A DNA stretch of 61,576 nt, taken from Chloroflexota bacterium. Its GTDB lineage: Bacteria > Chloroflexota > Dehalococcoidia > Dehalococcoidales > JACQON01. The stretch is taken from contig JACQON010000014.1 of NCBI GenBank assembly GCA_016202545.1, positions 1 to 61,576 on the forward strand, given 5' to 3'. Shown piece after piece: positions 1 through 8,958 of this stretch. A program made the position numbers and the translations under genes. Positions within the stretch are counted from its first letter, which is position 1. The number at the start of each line of letters is the position of its first letter. Below the pieces are notes generated by a model. The model did no database searches. It had not been told where the DNA came from and saw nothing but the letters and a program-made list of their open reading frames with translations.

Positions 1-110
1 AGGAGCGAAGCGACGAAGAATCTGGGCGTGGGGTAGACCATAAACGAGGAGTCCACGTTACCCCCAGACCCTTCGCTACGCTCAGGGTGACACAGAGGTT
101 ATCACTTTTG
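1..110. repeat. Dispersed intergenic repeat, copy 1
   Basis: Non-coding stretch rich in words such as GCGAAGCGACGAAGAATCT and CCCTTCGCTACGCTCAGGG, arranged partly as an inverted pair. Closely related words recur near 15402-15431, 15641-15690, 36500-36582 and 36034-36056, always between genes. This looks like a family of small palindromic intergenic repeats (REP/MITE-like). No ORF with a ribosome-binding site is visible here. Confidence 0.55.
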
Positions 111-146
111 ATACAAAGCCCTTTCGAGGAGAAGGGGAAGAGATTT

Positions 147-173
147 AGAGAGGGGCAAAGCCCCTCTCTTTTA
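147..173 (+). terminator. Intrinsic terminator of a gene left of the window
   Basis: AGAGAGGGGC (147-156) and GCCCCTCTCT (160-169) form a perfect 10-bp stem with an AAA loop, followed by TTTT at 169-172. This is a standard rho-independent terminator for plus-strand transcription. No gene precedes it inside the window, so it would serve a gene off the left edge. Confidence 0.6.
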
Positions 174-180
174 CTTTACT

Positions 181-203
181 CCCTCTTCCCAGTGGGAAGA
201 GGG
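181..203. repeat. Perfect 10-bp hairpin repeat
   Basis: CCCTCTTCCC (181-190), AGT loop, GGGAAGAGGG (194-203) form a perfect hairpin without a T-run. A similar CCCCTTCCCTT/AAGGGAAGGGG hairpin lies in the 15.4-kb intergenic region, so this is likely another repeat rather than a terminator. Confidence 0.5.
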
Positions 204-240
204 TAGGGAGATGGGCGCCCGCCTGAAACTTATTTTCCAA

Positions 241-280
241 GCAATGACATATGAAGTTATCTGCCATGTAGTTATTAAAA
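241..280 (+). repeat. Short dispersed repeat matching 39371-39410
   Basis: Forty bases here (including AGTTATCTGCCATGTAGTTA) recur at 39371-39410 in the same orientation with four differences. Both copies sit between genes and begin with GCAATGAC, a word that also ends the repeat near 10255. The remaining bases up to the phosphofructokinase start at 410 show no other clear feature. Confidence 0.6.
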
Positions 281-409
281 ACCCTCCCCAAACCATTGAT
301 TGAATAGTAGACAAGGAATATAATTAGTTTTAGCCGTGTGGTACATCTGGCCGACGTCTATCGCTATGGGGTAATAATGGCGACGGCCTTAATCGAGGAC
401 TGGTGCTAG

Positions 410-1552
410 GTGCCAGTAAAGAAAATCAGAATAGGCATTCTCAGCAGCGGGGGGGACTGTGCCGGCATTAATCCAGCCATCAAATGGGTGGTGAAAACGG
501 CGCTGGATGAGCGGGTGCGGGCTGAGAGGGGCATCCACTACGAAGTGGTGGGTATCAAGGACGGATGGGAAGGGCTGGTGCAGCCTGTTCCTGCCCCGGA
601 ATATCTCATTTCACTTGACCCGGAGGTCGTAAGGACCTGGGATAGGTATGGCGGCACCATGCTCGGCACCTCGCGGACAAACCCCTATGACCCCAAGAAC
701 GACCGTTCAAGGCTGGTACTGAATAATATCGATAAACTGGGCCTTGACGTGCTGATAGCTGTCGGCGGCGATGATACTATGGGCGTGGCACACAAGCTCG
801 GCACAGAGGGAATAAACGTTATCGGCATTCCCAAGACGATTGACAAAGACCTGTGTGAGACCGACTATACCCTTGGCTTTGAGACAGCGGTGGATGTCAT
901 CACTCAGGAAGTGGACCGTCTGAGGACAACTGCCGGCTCTCATAAGAGGATATTCGTCGTTGAAACAATGGGCAGGCATGCCGGCTGGCTTGCGCTGGAG
1001 GGGGGAGAGTCCAGTGGTGCCTACATCATCCTTATCCCTGAGCATGACTTCTCTGTTGATAAGGTGAATGAACTGGTTCTGGAAGGGCGACGGGCTGGGA
1101 CTAGGTACGATATTATCCTGGCCGCCGAAGGGGCTAAGCCTGCGGGGAGTGCTGAGTTTACCCGGGAAGAGCGCCTCGATGCTTTCGGCCACAAAATGCT
1201 GGGAGGCATTGGCGAGTTTCTGGCGCGCCAGATAGAAGATGGCACGGGGCTGGAGACACGCAGCGTCGTGTTAAGCCATCTCCAGCGTGGTGGCGCGCCC
1301 TGCGCCTATGACCGCCGCATGGGCAGATACTTTGGGATTGCCGCGGTTGACCTGGTCAATATGAGAGATTTTGGCAAGATGGTATGCTACAGGGACGGAC
1401 GTATGACCACCTGCGCGCTGGAGAAGGTTGTCGGCAGGTTAAAGCAAGTTGATGTCACCAGGCTATATGACGTGGAGAGGTACAATGGGCGCCGGACTAT
1501 TCTGACGCCGGATTATGCTCATCGGGAAGAGAGCGGGACCGGTAAGTGCTAA
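410..1552 (+). CDS. pfkA: 6-phosphofructokinase, PPi-type signature
   Basis: Phosphorylates fructose 6-phosphate in the cytoplasm. The 380-residue protein has the N-terminal nucleotide loop (ILSSGGDCAGINPAI, residues 10-24), GGDDT (119-123) and PKTIDKD (141-147). By E. coli numbering, D122 falls at position 104 and K142 at 124, the Asp/Lys pair known from pyrophosphate-dependent enzymes; ATP enzymes have Gly at both. The dinucleotide spacing (20 residues) matches exactly. Start is GTG at 410 with GAGGA about 10 bases upstream. The aldolase gene follows with a short gap, so the two probably form an operon. PPi use is inferred, not proven; the enzyme would be reversible. Confidence 0.92.
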   Translation: MPVKKIRIGILSSGGDCAGINPAIKWVVKTALDERVRAERGIHYEVVGIKDGWEGLVQPVPAPEYLISLDPEVVRTWDRYGGTMLGTSRTNPYDPKNDRSRLVLNNIDKLGLDVLIAVGGDDTMGVAHKLGTEGINVIGIPKTIDKDLCETDYTLGFETAVDVITQEVDRLRTTAGSHKRIFVVETMGRHAGWLALEGGESSGAYIILIPEHDFSVDKVNELVLEGRRAGTRYDIILAAEGAKPAGSAEFTREERLDAFGHKMLGGIGEFLARQIEDGTGLETRSVVLSHLQRGGAPCAYDRRMGRYFGIAAVDLVNMRDFGKMVCYRDGRMTTCALEKVVGRLKQVDVTRLYDVERYNGRRTILTPDYAHREESGTGKC

Positions 1553-1589
1553 TCAGAAATCGGTGAGAAAAAGGGTGAGCTCAGATAAC

Positions 1590-2858
1590 ATGGCCCGTGA
1601 GAAGATAGACCGTCTGGTGTGGGATGCCGTATTCGGGGCCGATGATGTCAAGGAAAGCTCGCGGCGGCAGATTCGTGAAACGGCGCTCCAGCAGGGGATT
1701 TTCCCCGCCACTACTCAGAGCTTATATGAAACCCGGGGAAAGAAGCTGTACTCCGGTCTAACCGTGCCGGCGATGAATATCCGTGGCCTCACCTATAACG
1801 TGGCCAGGGCTGTCTTCAGGGCGGCCATAGAACACCATGTTGGGGCTTTTATTTTTGAGATTGCCCGCTCCGAGATAGGTTATACCGGGCAAAAGCCCGG
1901 CGAATATGCTGCCTGTGTGCTTGCGGCCGGGGTCAGGGAAGGGTTCCGCGGCCCAGTCTTCCTTCAGGGTGACCATTTTCAATTCAATCGTGGTAGATAT
2001 CGGTCAGACCCGGAAGGAGAGATGGAGTCAATAAAGGCCCTGATAATAGAGGCCGTGGATGCCACGTTTTTTAATATTGATATTGATGCTTCTACGCTTG
2101 TTGATATAGAGAAGACCAGTCTGGACGAGCAGCAGGAGGACAACTGCCGGGTAACGGCCGAGATGACCAGGTTCATACGGAGCATTGAGCCGAAGGGGCT
2201 GACCATTTCAGTCGGCGGTGAAATTGGCGAGGTAGGTAAGAAGAACAGCACGGTTGCGGAATTGCGGGCCTTCTTGTCTGGCTACCTCTCGCGCCTCGGG
2301 CCAGGCATCAAGGGCATTTCCAAGGTTAGCGTGCAAACGGGGACAACTCACGGCGGAGTTGTGCTGCCCGATGGCTCAATTGCGCAGGTGGAGATTGACT
2401 TCAAGACCCTCGAAGACCTGTCCACGATAGCGCGCGATGAGTACGGCATGGCTGGTGCGGTACAGCATGGCGCTTCCACCCTGCCGGAAGAGGCTTTCGA
2501 TATGTTTCCGAAGGTCGGCTGTGCCGAAATTCACCTTGCAACCGGTTTTCAGAATATTATCTATGATAGCCCTTACTTCCCTCAAACGCTGCGCGATAAG
2601 ATTAGCCAGCATCTGCGTGAGAAATACAGCAATGAAAGAGGTAAAGGGAACACTGACGAGCAGTTCATCTACAAAACGCGAAAGAAGGCCTTTGGCGACT
2701 TCAAGAAAGAGCTCTGGAGTATGCCTGAAAATACTATCAGCAGGATATGCGAAGCACTTCAGGAGCGTTTCGCCCTGCTGTTCAAGAAGCTGAACGTAGT
2801 CAATACGGCGGACCTCGTGAACAGGTATGTGGCCGACCAGTACCGGCCAAAAGGGTAG
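1590..2858 (+). CDS. Class II fructose-bisphosphate aldolase family protein
   Basis: Likely cleaves or forms fructose 1,6-bisphosphate with a bound divalent metal. The sequence shows class II aldolase marks: QGDHFQF (catalytic Asp and metal His), GGEIGEVG, TGTTHGG and AVQHGASTL, the last two supplying further His ligands. At about 422 residues it is longer than the common 280-350-residue enzymes, with an extended C-terminus (about residues 330-422). I chose ATG 1590, with GGGTGAG about 12 bases upstream. The reading frame stays open back to 1515, inside the phosphofructokinase gene. Placement directly after a phosphofructokinase supports a glycolytic/gluconeogenic role. A tagatose- or sulfo-sugar-bisphosphate substrate is a less likely alternative. 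Confidence 0.8.
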   Translation: MAREKIDRLVWDAVFGADDVKESSRRQIRETALQQGIFPATTQSLYETRGKKLYSGLTVPAMNIRGLTYNVARAVFRAAIEHHVGAFIFEIARSEIGYTGQKPGEYAACVLAAGVREGFRGPVFLQGDHFQFNRGRYRSDPEGEMESIKALIIEAVDATFFNIDIDASTLVDIEKTSLDEQQEDNCRVTAEMTRFIRSIEPKGLTISVGGEIGEVGKKNSTVAELRAFLSGYLSRLGPGIKGISKVSVQTGTTHGGVVLPDGSIAQVEIDFKTLEDLSTIARDEYGMAGAVQHGASTLPEEAFDMFPKVGCAEIHLATGFQNIIYDSPYFPQTLRDKISQHLREKYSNERGKGNTDEQFIYKTRKKAFGDFKKELWSMPENTISRICEALQERFALLFKKLNVVNTADLVNRYVADQYRPKG

Positions 2859-2896
2859 TCTGCCCCCGCGTCCCGAAGCGAAGCGCTCTCACTCAC

Positions 2897-2925
2897 TTTA
2901 CAGGTATCGTTTCTTGGGCTAAAAT
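2897..2925 (+). promoter_or_regulatory. Sigma-70-type promoter of tRNA-Gly
   Basis: TTTACA (2897-2902), a 17-base spacer and TAAAAT (2920-2925) lie just upstream of the tRNA 5' end at 2935, so transcription would start almost at the tRNA. Confidence 0.6.
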
Positions 2926-2934
2926 ACGATTTAG

Positions 2935-3009
2935 GCGGGTGTAACTCAGCGGAAGAGTGCCTGCTTCCCAAGCAGGACGTCGAGGGTTCGAATCCCTTCA
3001 CCCGCTCCA
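2935..3009 (+). tRNA. tRNA-Gly (anticodon CCC)
   Basis: Full cloverleaf: acceptor GCGGGTG pairs with CACCCGC; anticodon arm CCTGC-TTCCCAA-GCAGG gives anticodon CCC; the T arm is GAGGG-TTCGAAT-CCCTT. The discriminator base is T and CCA is encoded (3007-3009). It reads glycine codon GGG. Confidence 0.95.
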
Positions 3010-3120
3010 GAAGATTAATATGGTGCTTCGCTGTCGGCAGGCCCGGACAATCAGCGACCCAAGACCGTTAGTGAACCAGCCGCGCTTGAATTTCAATCTC
3101 TCATCCTTACCGGATGAGGC

Positions 3121-4506
3121 CTATTTGAATTCCAGCCCCAGGCCCGACAGCTCTTCCTTGACCCTATGATAAAGGTCGAGGTATTCCTGTGTCGGCCTCA
3201 AGGTGTCAAGGTCGTTGCATTCCTGGAACCTCTTGCCAACCGGTGGGTCCTTTGCCTTAATCCTGTCTTCGTATCTGGCCAAGATGGCCTTGACTATGGT
3301 GTTTGCCTGGCTGCGGTTCAGTCTGGTGGTGGCATAGGCCACGTCACGCAAAAACCTGGTGTCCAGAGGCCCGCCAAAGTAGTCTAGTTCGCCACCCTGG
3401 CGTCCGCCGCCCTGGATAGGGTGACCGCCGCAGGTCACAAAGGCTATGGTTGGTGCCGCTATCTCATACAGGTACATATCGGTGCACGGGCCAGCATAGG
3501 CCTGGTAGGGAGAGGCGTTTAGCCAGGCAAAATTCGTGTTACGGGCCACCGAGGAAGACGCCAGTGAAGTAGCCCATATCGCCCGTCTGGATGCCATGCC
3601 CGGCGCATAATTGGCGGTAGGTGTCCACAGAAGAAGGATGTCTGCCCGGTATATCATGTATGTCGCCAGAAGCTCGGCTACGGCGGTGATGGCTGCCCCT
3701 TCAGGTCCGCCGGCCAGGCCGCCGATAAAGGTGGTGCCCCCACCCCAAACCAGACAGCCATAAGCGTGATAATGTTCCGCCCGGGACATGGTATCGTAGT
3801 CCGTCTTCATGTTGACTACCATGTAGCAGTGGATGGAATCGCTTTTCCGATACCCGTATTCCGGGTTGCAGGCGCCTATGGGAGCCCTGGGCGTCACGGC
3901 ACTGCTGCCGGAGAGGTGGAGCCCCGGCCGGCCGGCCCTCCTGAAAGCCTCTCTTGACCAGCCCACGTTTATCTTTTCGGCGTGCATCTCCAGGGGCGAG
4001 CCGCTCTTCACCGGCATGCTTCCGATGTGTGAAAGCGTACCTGTCCAGAAGGCATCAAGGGACGGCTCCCGGGCATAGCTCTCATATGCTTTTATCATGA
4101 TGTTTTCCGATACGGGGACAGCCACCGGCCCGCCCCATATCACCGGTAGCCGCCGGTCTTCAATTCCTCTATGCGCCATAACCACGGCATCCTTGCCTTC
4201 TCCCAGTGTCACCTCCCCGGAGACAAACCTGATGGTGTCCCTCACCTCCTGCTCCTCAAACTGGATAATCCTCTCCGTATCGGTGCACAGCACGCCGGCC
4301 CCCGTCAGCAGCTCCAGACCGGCCTGGAATACCCGGTCAATCAGTTTGTCATCCAGAGGGACCGGTGATTCAGGGTTATACTTGATATCGTACTTGCCGA
4401 CCAATTTCTTGACTTCAGGGAAAAGGACCTTAAGCTCGAACTTTTGAGTAGGGCATATCGGGCCAGTCTCAGCCCTCGCCCAGACATCCCGCATTGTCAG
4501 GCTCAT
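3121..4506 (-). CDS. MttB-family (trimethylamine/betaine-type) corrinoid methyltransferase
   Basis: The 461-residue protein resembles the MttB superfamily of methylamine:corrinoid methyltransferases, which move a methyl group from a quaternary or tertiary amine to a partner Co(I) corrinoid protein. The reading frame is complete with no internal TAG, so this is a non-pyrrolysine member. Family members of that kind act on substrates such as glycine betaine, proline betaine or carnitine; the substrate here cannot be told from sequence. Its ATG overlaps the stop of the corrinoid-protein gene by four bases (ATGA), indicating translational coupling in one operon. The corrinoid activator and a methyl-THF methyltransferase are divergently encoded next door. 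Confidence 0.88.
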   Translation of the reverse strand: MSLTMRDVWARAETGPICPTQKFELKVLFPEVKKLVGKYDIKYNPESPVPLDDKLIDRVFQAGLELLTGAGVLCTDTERIIQFEEQEVRDTIRFVSGEVTLGEGKDAVVMAHRGIEDRRLPVIWGGPVAVPVSENIMIKAYESYAREPSLDAFWTGTLSHIGSMPVKSGSPLEMHAEKINVGWSREAFRRAGRPGLHLSGSSAVTPRAPIGACNPEYGYRKSDSIHCYMVVNMKTDYDTMSRAEHYHAYGCLVWGGGTTFIGGLAGGPEGAAITAVAELLATYMIYRADILLLWTPTANYAPGMASRRAIWATSLASSSVARNTNFAWLNASPYQAYAGPCTDMYLYEIAAPTIAFVTCGGHPIQGGGRQGGELDYFGGPLDTRFLRDVAYATTRLNRSQANTIVKAILARYEDRIKAKDPPVGKRFQECNDLDTLRPTQEYLDLYHRVKEELSGLGLEFK

Positions 4507-5174
4507 TTTCCGACCTCCGGGCGTTTATCATTTCTTTCCCCCAGCTTCAGCGCCACCCTGACTGCCTCCACCGCATCCCGTCCGAACCCGTCTACCCCGG
4601 CCTCCTCAGCATATTTCCTGGTATGCTCTCCACCACCTCCCACCATTATCTTATACTTGTCCCTTATTCCCAGGGCCTCGAAATACTCCACTATGTCCTT
4701 CCAGCCAGGGCGCGTTGTGCTCATCAGGGCTGAAGCGCCGACGATGTTCGCCTTGTTTTTCTCCGCGGCCTCAGCAAAGGCCGAGGGCGACTGGTCAATG
4801 CCGATGTCTACCACATTGAAGCCGGCGGTGGCCAGCATCGCCCCCACTATCATCTTGCCTATGGTATGGATGTCCCCCTTGACTGTCCCGATGACAAACG
4901 TCCCCACCGCGGGCATTTTTTCATCGGCGGGTACCGCCGGCGCCAGAATCGCCGTGCCCGCTTTGAGCGCCTCCGCCGCCATCATCATCTCCGGCAGAAA
5001 GGCGTCCCCATCCTCGTATTTACTCCCCACCTCCCGAAGGGCACCGGTTAAGACGTCTATCGCTTCAAGCGCATTCAGCCCCCGGGCAATGACCTCTTTA
5101 GCCGCCTTTTCAATCGCCTCCGGGTCGAAATTGAGGATTCCCTGCCGCAGCTTGTCGAAGACTTCTTCGGACAT
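4503..5174 (-). CDS. Methyltransferase cognate corrinoid protein (MtbC/MttC-like)
   Basis: Small two-domain B12 protein of 223 residues that carries the methyl group between methyltransferases. Residues 1-85 form the helical cap domain (MtaC/MetH N-terminal type). Residues 90-215 form the Rossmann-like cobalamin domain, with the DxHxxG motif at D101-H103-G106 where the His ligates cobalt, and a glycine-rich MVGGGGEHT stretch later. It is the first gene of the operon with the MttB-like enzyme. The intergenic region 5175-5338 must hold divergent promoters for this operon and the activator gene. Confidence 0.93.
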   Translation of the reverse strand: MSEEVFDKLRQGILNFDPEAIEKAAKEVIARGLNALEAIDVLTGALREVGSKYEDGDAFLPEMMMAAEALKAGTAILAPAVPADEKMPAVGTFVIGTVKGDIHTIGKMIVGAMLATAGFNVVDIGIDQSPSAFAEAAEKNKANIVGASALMSTTRPGWKDIVEYFEALGIRDKYKIMVGGGGEHTRKYAEEAGVDGFGRDAVEAVRVALKLGERNDKRPEVGK

Positions 5175-5338
5175 ACGTTTTCGCTCCTTTATTTTTATCA
5201 GTCAAGGGCACGCATATGCTCCTTAAATCATCCGCATTCACCTGAACTGCTCAACGTGGTAAAATATACCATCCGTAATGACGAAGGTCAAGCCTGGCGC
5301 TGGTTTACCCCACCGCATGACCGGCCACTTGAGGTAAT

Positions 5339-7231
5339 ATGAGCCTATATCAGGTAGACTTCCAGCCGCTGGGTCGGCGGGGAGAGTGCTCAACCGGCCA
5401 ATCGCTGCTGGACTGTGCCCGTGAGCTGAGCGTGCAACTGGTCAGTCTCTGTGGAGGCGAGGGGACCTGCGGCTGCTGCAAAGTGCAAATCCTGTCGGGT
5501 CATGTCTCACCACCAGCCCCCGGTGAGCGGGAAGTCCTCTCCCCCCGGGAGATAGAAGAAGGCTACCGCCTGGCCTGCCAGAGCTATCCCTCAGGCCCGT
5601 GCCAGATATGGGTGCCGCCGGAATCGCTTACCACCTCGCAGCGGGTCCAGGTGGAGGGACTATCGGCGGTCACCGTTTCCCCTGAGCCCGCTGTCTCCGC
5701 TTACCGCCTGAAACTGTCGCCACCCTCCCTGTCAGAGCCGGAGATGAAAGCCGATGCCGAACGCCTGCTGGAAGCGCTGGCGCGGCAGCAGACTCCCTGC
5801 CGGAGCATTGACGTCGATGCCCTAAGAGGTCTTCCGTCTCAAGTGAGGTCGTGGGACTGGGAAGTACAAGCCTCGGTGCGGGGCGATGAGGTGATAGCCT
5901 TCGGCCCCTGGCCCAGCCGTCAACTCGGGCTGGCGGTTGACCTGGGGACTACCAAGATTGCCGGCTATCTCATGGACTTGAGCGATGGTCAAACCCTGGC
6001 TTCTCAGGGAATTATGAACCCTCAAATCGCTTACGGGGAGGACGTCATCACCCGCATCGCTTGCGCATCGAAGTCACCGGCTGAAGCCGGACGGCTTCAG
6101 CGTATTGTCGTGGATGCCCTGAATGAACTGGCTGCCGGGATATGTGCCGGGGTCGGCGCCACGCCACAGGACATCGTCGAGGCGGTGGTGGTAGGTAACA
6201 CCGCCATGCACCACCTCTTTCTCCGCTTGCCGGTGGAACAACTGGCCGTCTCTCCTTATGTGGCCGCAGTCCAGGGAAGCCTGGAGGTCAAAGCACGCTA
6301 TGTAGGCTTGAAGCTTGCTGCGGGGGCATATGTTCACCTCTTGCCCGGCATCGCTGGCTTCGTTGGTGCCGACCATGTGGCCATGCTGCTGGCCACCGGA
6401 GCCTGGCGTGCCGAAGGAACAACGCTGGCTCTGGACATCGGCACCAATACCGAGGTCTGTCTGGTGAGCAATGGCAGGCCTGCCCGCCGTAGGGCGGTTC
6501 GGCCCGCAGGCAGGATGACCGCCGTCTCCTGTGCTTCGGGCCCGGCTTTCGAGGGAGGCCATATCAAGCATGGAATGCGAGCCGCCAGCGGGGCTATAGA
6601 GCACCTGCGGCTGGTGGGTGACCGGATTGAATATCAGACCATCGGTGACGCACCGCCGGTTGGCCTTTGCGGCTCAGGCATCCTGGACGCCGTGGCCCAG
6701 CTATACTTGGCCGGGGTAATCAGTGCCGGCGGAAGGATGGGAACCGGCCACCCGCGGGTGCGCGTCAGCCAGGGAGAGCGGGAGTTCATCCTGGTGGACG
6801 AAGAGGACAATCCTCGCGGGTTGGCCATCACCGTGACGCAGCGAGATGTAAGAGAGGTGCAACTGGCCAAGGCCGCCATGCGTACCGGCATCCAACTGCT
6901 TCTGGAAATGCACGGCTGCTGCGAGGAAGACATCACCGAGGTGCTCATTGCCGGGGCCTTCGGCAGCTATATCGGCGTGTCCAGCGCGGTGACCATCGGC
7001 ATGCTGCCGCCATTGCCTCCGGAGCGCTTCCGGCAGGTAGGAAACGCCGCCGGCATGGGGGCTAAGCTTGCCCTCATCTCCGGCAGGCACCGGGCCGAGG
7101 CGCAGGCCATTGCCGGGAAAGTGGGCTATGCTGAACTGGCCGCCCACCCTCATTTTGAGCACACCTTCGCCCAGGCGAACTATATCGGACGGTACTGGAT
7201 GAGATACGGCAAGAGAGAGGTGATAGTGTGA
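5339..7231 (+). CDS. Corrinoid-protein reductive activator (ferredoxin-ASKHA, RACE type)
   Basis: Restores inactive Co(II) corrinoid protein to Co(I) using ATP and an electron from its iron-sulfur cluster. The N-terminus is a plant-type 2Fe-2S ferredoxin domain (C38, C44, C47, C80). A linker follows, then an actin-like ATPase region from about residue 195 (LAVDLGTTKIAGYL and a later ALDIGTNTEVCLV phosphate-binding loop). At 630 residues it matches the RamA/RACE/DUF4445 family. ATG 5339 has GAGG just upstream. Its stop overlaps the start of the next gene by one base. The adjacent corrinoid protein is the obvious client; the MeTr-linked corrinoid protein could be another. Confidence 0.92.
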   Translation: MSLYQVDFQPLGRRGECSTGQSLLDCARELSVQLVSLCGGEGTCGCCKVQILSGHVSPPAPGEREVLSPREIEEGYRLACQSYPSGPCQIWVPPESLTTSQRVQVEGLSAVTVSPEPAVSAYRLKLSPPSLSEPEMKADAERLLEALARQQTPCRSIDVDALRGLPSQVRSWDWEVQASVRGDEVIAFGPWPSRQLGLAVDLGTTKIAGYLMDLSDGQTLASQGIMNPQIAYGEDVITRIACASKSPAEAGRLQRIVVDALNELAAGICAGVGATPQDIVEAVVVGNTAMHHLFLRLPVEQLAVSPYVAAVQGSLEVKARYVGLKLAAGAYVHLLPGIAGFVGADHVAMLLATGAWRAEGTTLALDIGTNTEVCLVSNGRPARRRAVRPAGRMTAVSCASGPAFEGGHIKHGMRAASGAIEHLRLVGDRIEYQTIGDAPPVGLCGSGILDAVAQLYLAGVISAGGRMGTGHPRVRVSQGEREFILVDEEDNPRGLAITVTQRDVREVQLAKAAMRTGIQLLLEMHGCCEEDITEVLIAGAFGSYIGVSSAVTIGMLPPLPPERFRQVGNAAGMGAKLALISGRHRAEAQAIAGKVGYAELAAHPHFEHTFAQANYIGRYWMRYGKREVIV

Positions 7232-8085
7232 TGCAAACCAGGATATCAGGCGCCGCCAGGGAAGTGGTCATCGGTGATGGGCAACCTACGGTGCTCATCG
7301 GCGAGGGTATAAACCCCAGCGGGAGAAAGACGCTGACGGCGCAACTGAAGGCTGGCAGCATGGAGCTGGTGCGGAAGCTGGCAATGGCCCAGGTGCAGGC
7401 CGGAGCGGATGTCGTTGACGTCAACGTCGGCATAGCTGGAGGGGACCAGGTGGCCCTTTTGCCCCGGGCGGTGCTGGCAGTGACGGAGACCGTGGATGTC
7501 CCGCTATGCCTCGATAGCGATAATCCCGCGGCGCTGGAGGCGGCCCTCAAGGTATACCGGGGCAAGCCCCTGGTAAACTCAGTCAGCGGTCGGGAGCGCT
7601 CGCTGCAGGAGGTGTTGCCCCTGGTCAAGGAGTACGGGGCAGCGGTCATCGGCCTGACCATGGATGATAGCGGTATCCCGCAGTGTTCAGAAGGGCGGGG
7701 GGCTATCGCGCGTAAGATAGTGGAGCGGGCCGAACTGCTGGGCATCCCCCGCGAGGACATCGTTATTGACTGTGCTGCCATGTCAGTGGGGACGGATGTC
7801 AGGAGTGGCCTGGCGGCCATCGAAGCCATCGGCAGGATTAAGGCTGAGCTGGGGGTGAACATGACCCTGGGCACTAGCAACATCTCCTTCGGGCTGCCTG
7901 ACCGCAATGTGCTCAACACAGCCTTTCTGGCCATTGCCATCGCCGCCGGAGTGACATGTCCCATCGTGGATATAGAGCGGGTGCGCCCCATTGTTCTGGC
8001 CGCTGACCTGGTCCTGGGACGTGATAACTACGCCATGCGTTATATCAAAGCCTATCGCCAGCGACAGAAGGCGGATGTTCAGTGA
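7231..8085 (+). CDS. Methyltetrahydrofolate:corrinoid methyltransferase (pterin-binding)
   Basis: TIM-barrel pterin-binding protein of about 284 residues in the AcsE/MtvA/MetH-pterin family. It transfers a methyl group between a corrinoid protein and tetrahydrofolate. Visible family marks are IGEGINPSGRK near the N-terminus, GADVVDVNVG, PLCLDSDNPAALEAAL, GKPLVNSVSG and TLGTSNISFGLPDR. ATG 7231 overlaps the TGA of the activator gene; a GTG at 7228 is also possible, and AGAGAGG lies just upstream. With the MttB-like enzyme, corrinoid protein and activator it completes a methylamine-to-methyl-THF path. Direction in vivo is inferred. Confidence 0.9.
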   Translation: MQTRISGAAREVVIGDGQPTVLIGEGINPSGRKTLTAQLKAGSMELVRKLAMAQVQAGADVVDVNVGIAGGDQVALLPRAVLAVTETVDVPLCLDSDNPAALEAALKVYRGKPLVNSVSGRERSLQEVLPLVKEYGAAVIGLTMDDSGIPQCSEGRGAIARKIVERAELLGIPREDIVIDCAAMSVGTDVRSGLAAIEAIGRIKAELGVNMTLGTSNISFGLPDRNVLNTAFLAIAIAAGVTCPIVDIERVRPIVLAADLVLGRDNYAMRYIKAYRQRQKADVQ

Positions 8086-8134
8086 GTGCGCTGCGGAAAA
8101 GCCGCCGATAAATGGGTCAGTGCCGGGGCAGGGG

Positions 8135-8836
8135 CTACAGCAGTGACTGCTGCTCCGGGTCCCAGCCCATCCGCTTGTATGAGCAAGAGTCCCTCTTATC
8201 GCAGATGGCAAGACATGGTGGTGGTTTGGCCGGGTCTATTTTACCGATGCCGATGACCCCTGAGACCGACTTTTCGGGTACCATGAAGCAGCTATCCGTC
8301 AGGGTAACGCCGAGCGCGCCAGAGTTTATCACCTGAAACAGGACCTTCTGCTGGGTGACATGCCAATCGCAATAGCCGGGGGCATACTGGACGGTGGCGC
8401 GGTAGCCATCAGCCACGGCTATATCGCCGGCCGCACCACGGAGCCTGGTTACCGTTTGGGCGACCGCCTCAGTGCCGATTACATCCAGAATCGTCGGCGC
8501 CAGTGCCTCCCCCTTCTTGATGAGCCTCAATGTCTCCTCACTTATCTCCCTGCCTATGGTAGCCAGGTATATGAACGCTCGCCGGCAATCGGAAAGCACG
8601 TAGCTGACGGTCTTGCTGGACAATGCCAAATGGCCGGCCAGGAAGACCTCTTGCCCGGCCACGCTCTCAATCGTCCTGACATCGTAGGTGAATACGGGCT
8701 TAATAAGCTCACTGGCTCTGGCTATCTGGGCGTCGATAAGTGACAGGATGGAGGCAGGGGGAGTGCGGTCCTTATAACCGAGACGCTGGCAGACCTCGTT
8801 CCTGCCTATATTTAGCCTGACTTCGGTGATGCTCAT
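8135..8836 (-). CDS. MetH activation-domain-like protein
   Basis: Stand-alone protein of 233 residues resembling the vitamin B12-dependent methionine synthase activation domain, which binds AdoMet to remethylate oxidised cobalamin. It has YAPGYCDWHV and the MVPEKSVSGVIGIG segment typical of this domain (residues about 150-200). The C-terminus adds a cysteine motif CLAICDKRDSCSY (C-x3-C-x5-C) that full-length MetH lacks, suggesting a metal or iron-sulfur site. Such free-standing copies occur in anaerobes with short MetH enzymes. Here it sits in the methyltransferase island, opposite in strand to MeTr, so it may serve either MetH or the local corrinoid protein. Confidence 0.82.
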   Translation of the reverse strand: MSITEVRLNIGRNEVCQRLGYKDRTPPASILSLIDAQIARASELIKPVFTYDVRTIESVAGQEVFLAGHLALSSKTVSYVLSDCRRAFIYLATIGREISEETLRLIKKGEALAPTILDVIGTEAVAQTVTRLRGAAGDIAVADGYRATVQYAPGYCDWHVTQQKVLFQVINSGALGVTLTDSCFMVPEKSVSGVIGIGKIDPAKPPPCLAICDKRDSCSYKRMGWDPEQQSLL

Positions 8837-8958
8837 CCCGGGGGTGACTCCTGTCTAACTCTACCATACCGGGGATACTTTTTCGACCAGACCCGTTGCC
8901 AGTGGCTCCACCCCTGTGGGCTGCTGTCCCGCTGACAACCGGGCGCCGGCGGGGATTT

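Noticed and set aside
707-1192. Minus-strand ORFs inside pfkA and similar antisense frames throughout
   Set aside because: Overlap fully with recognised genes and give no recognisable protein; typical of GC-rich coding DNA.
3121-4506. Pyrrolysine-containing MttB
   Set aside because: The frame is complete without any in-frame TAG, so this member does not need pyrrolysine.
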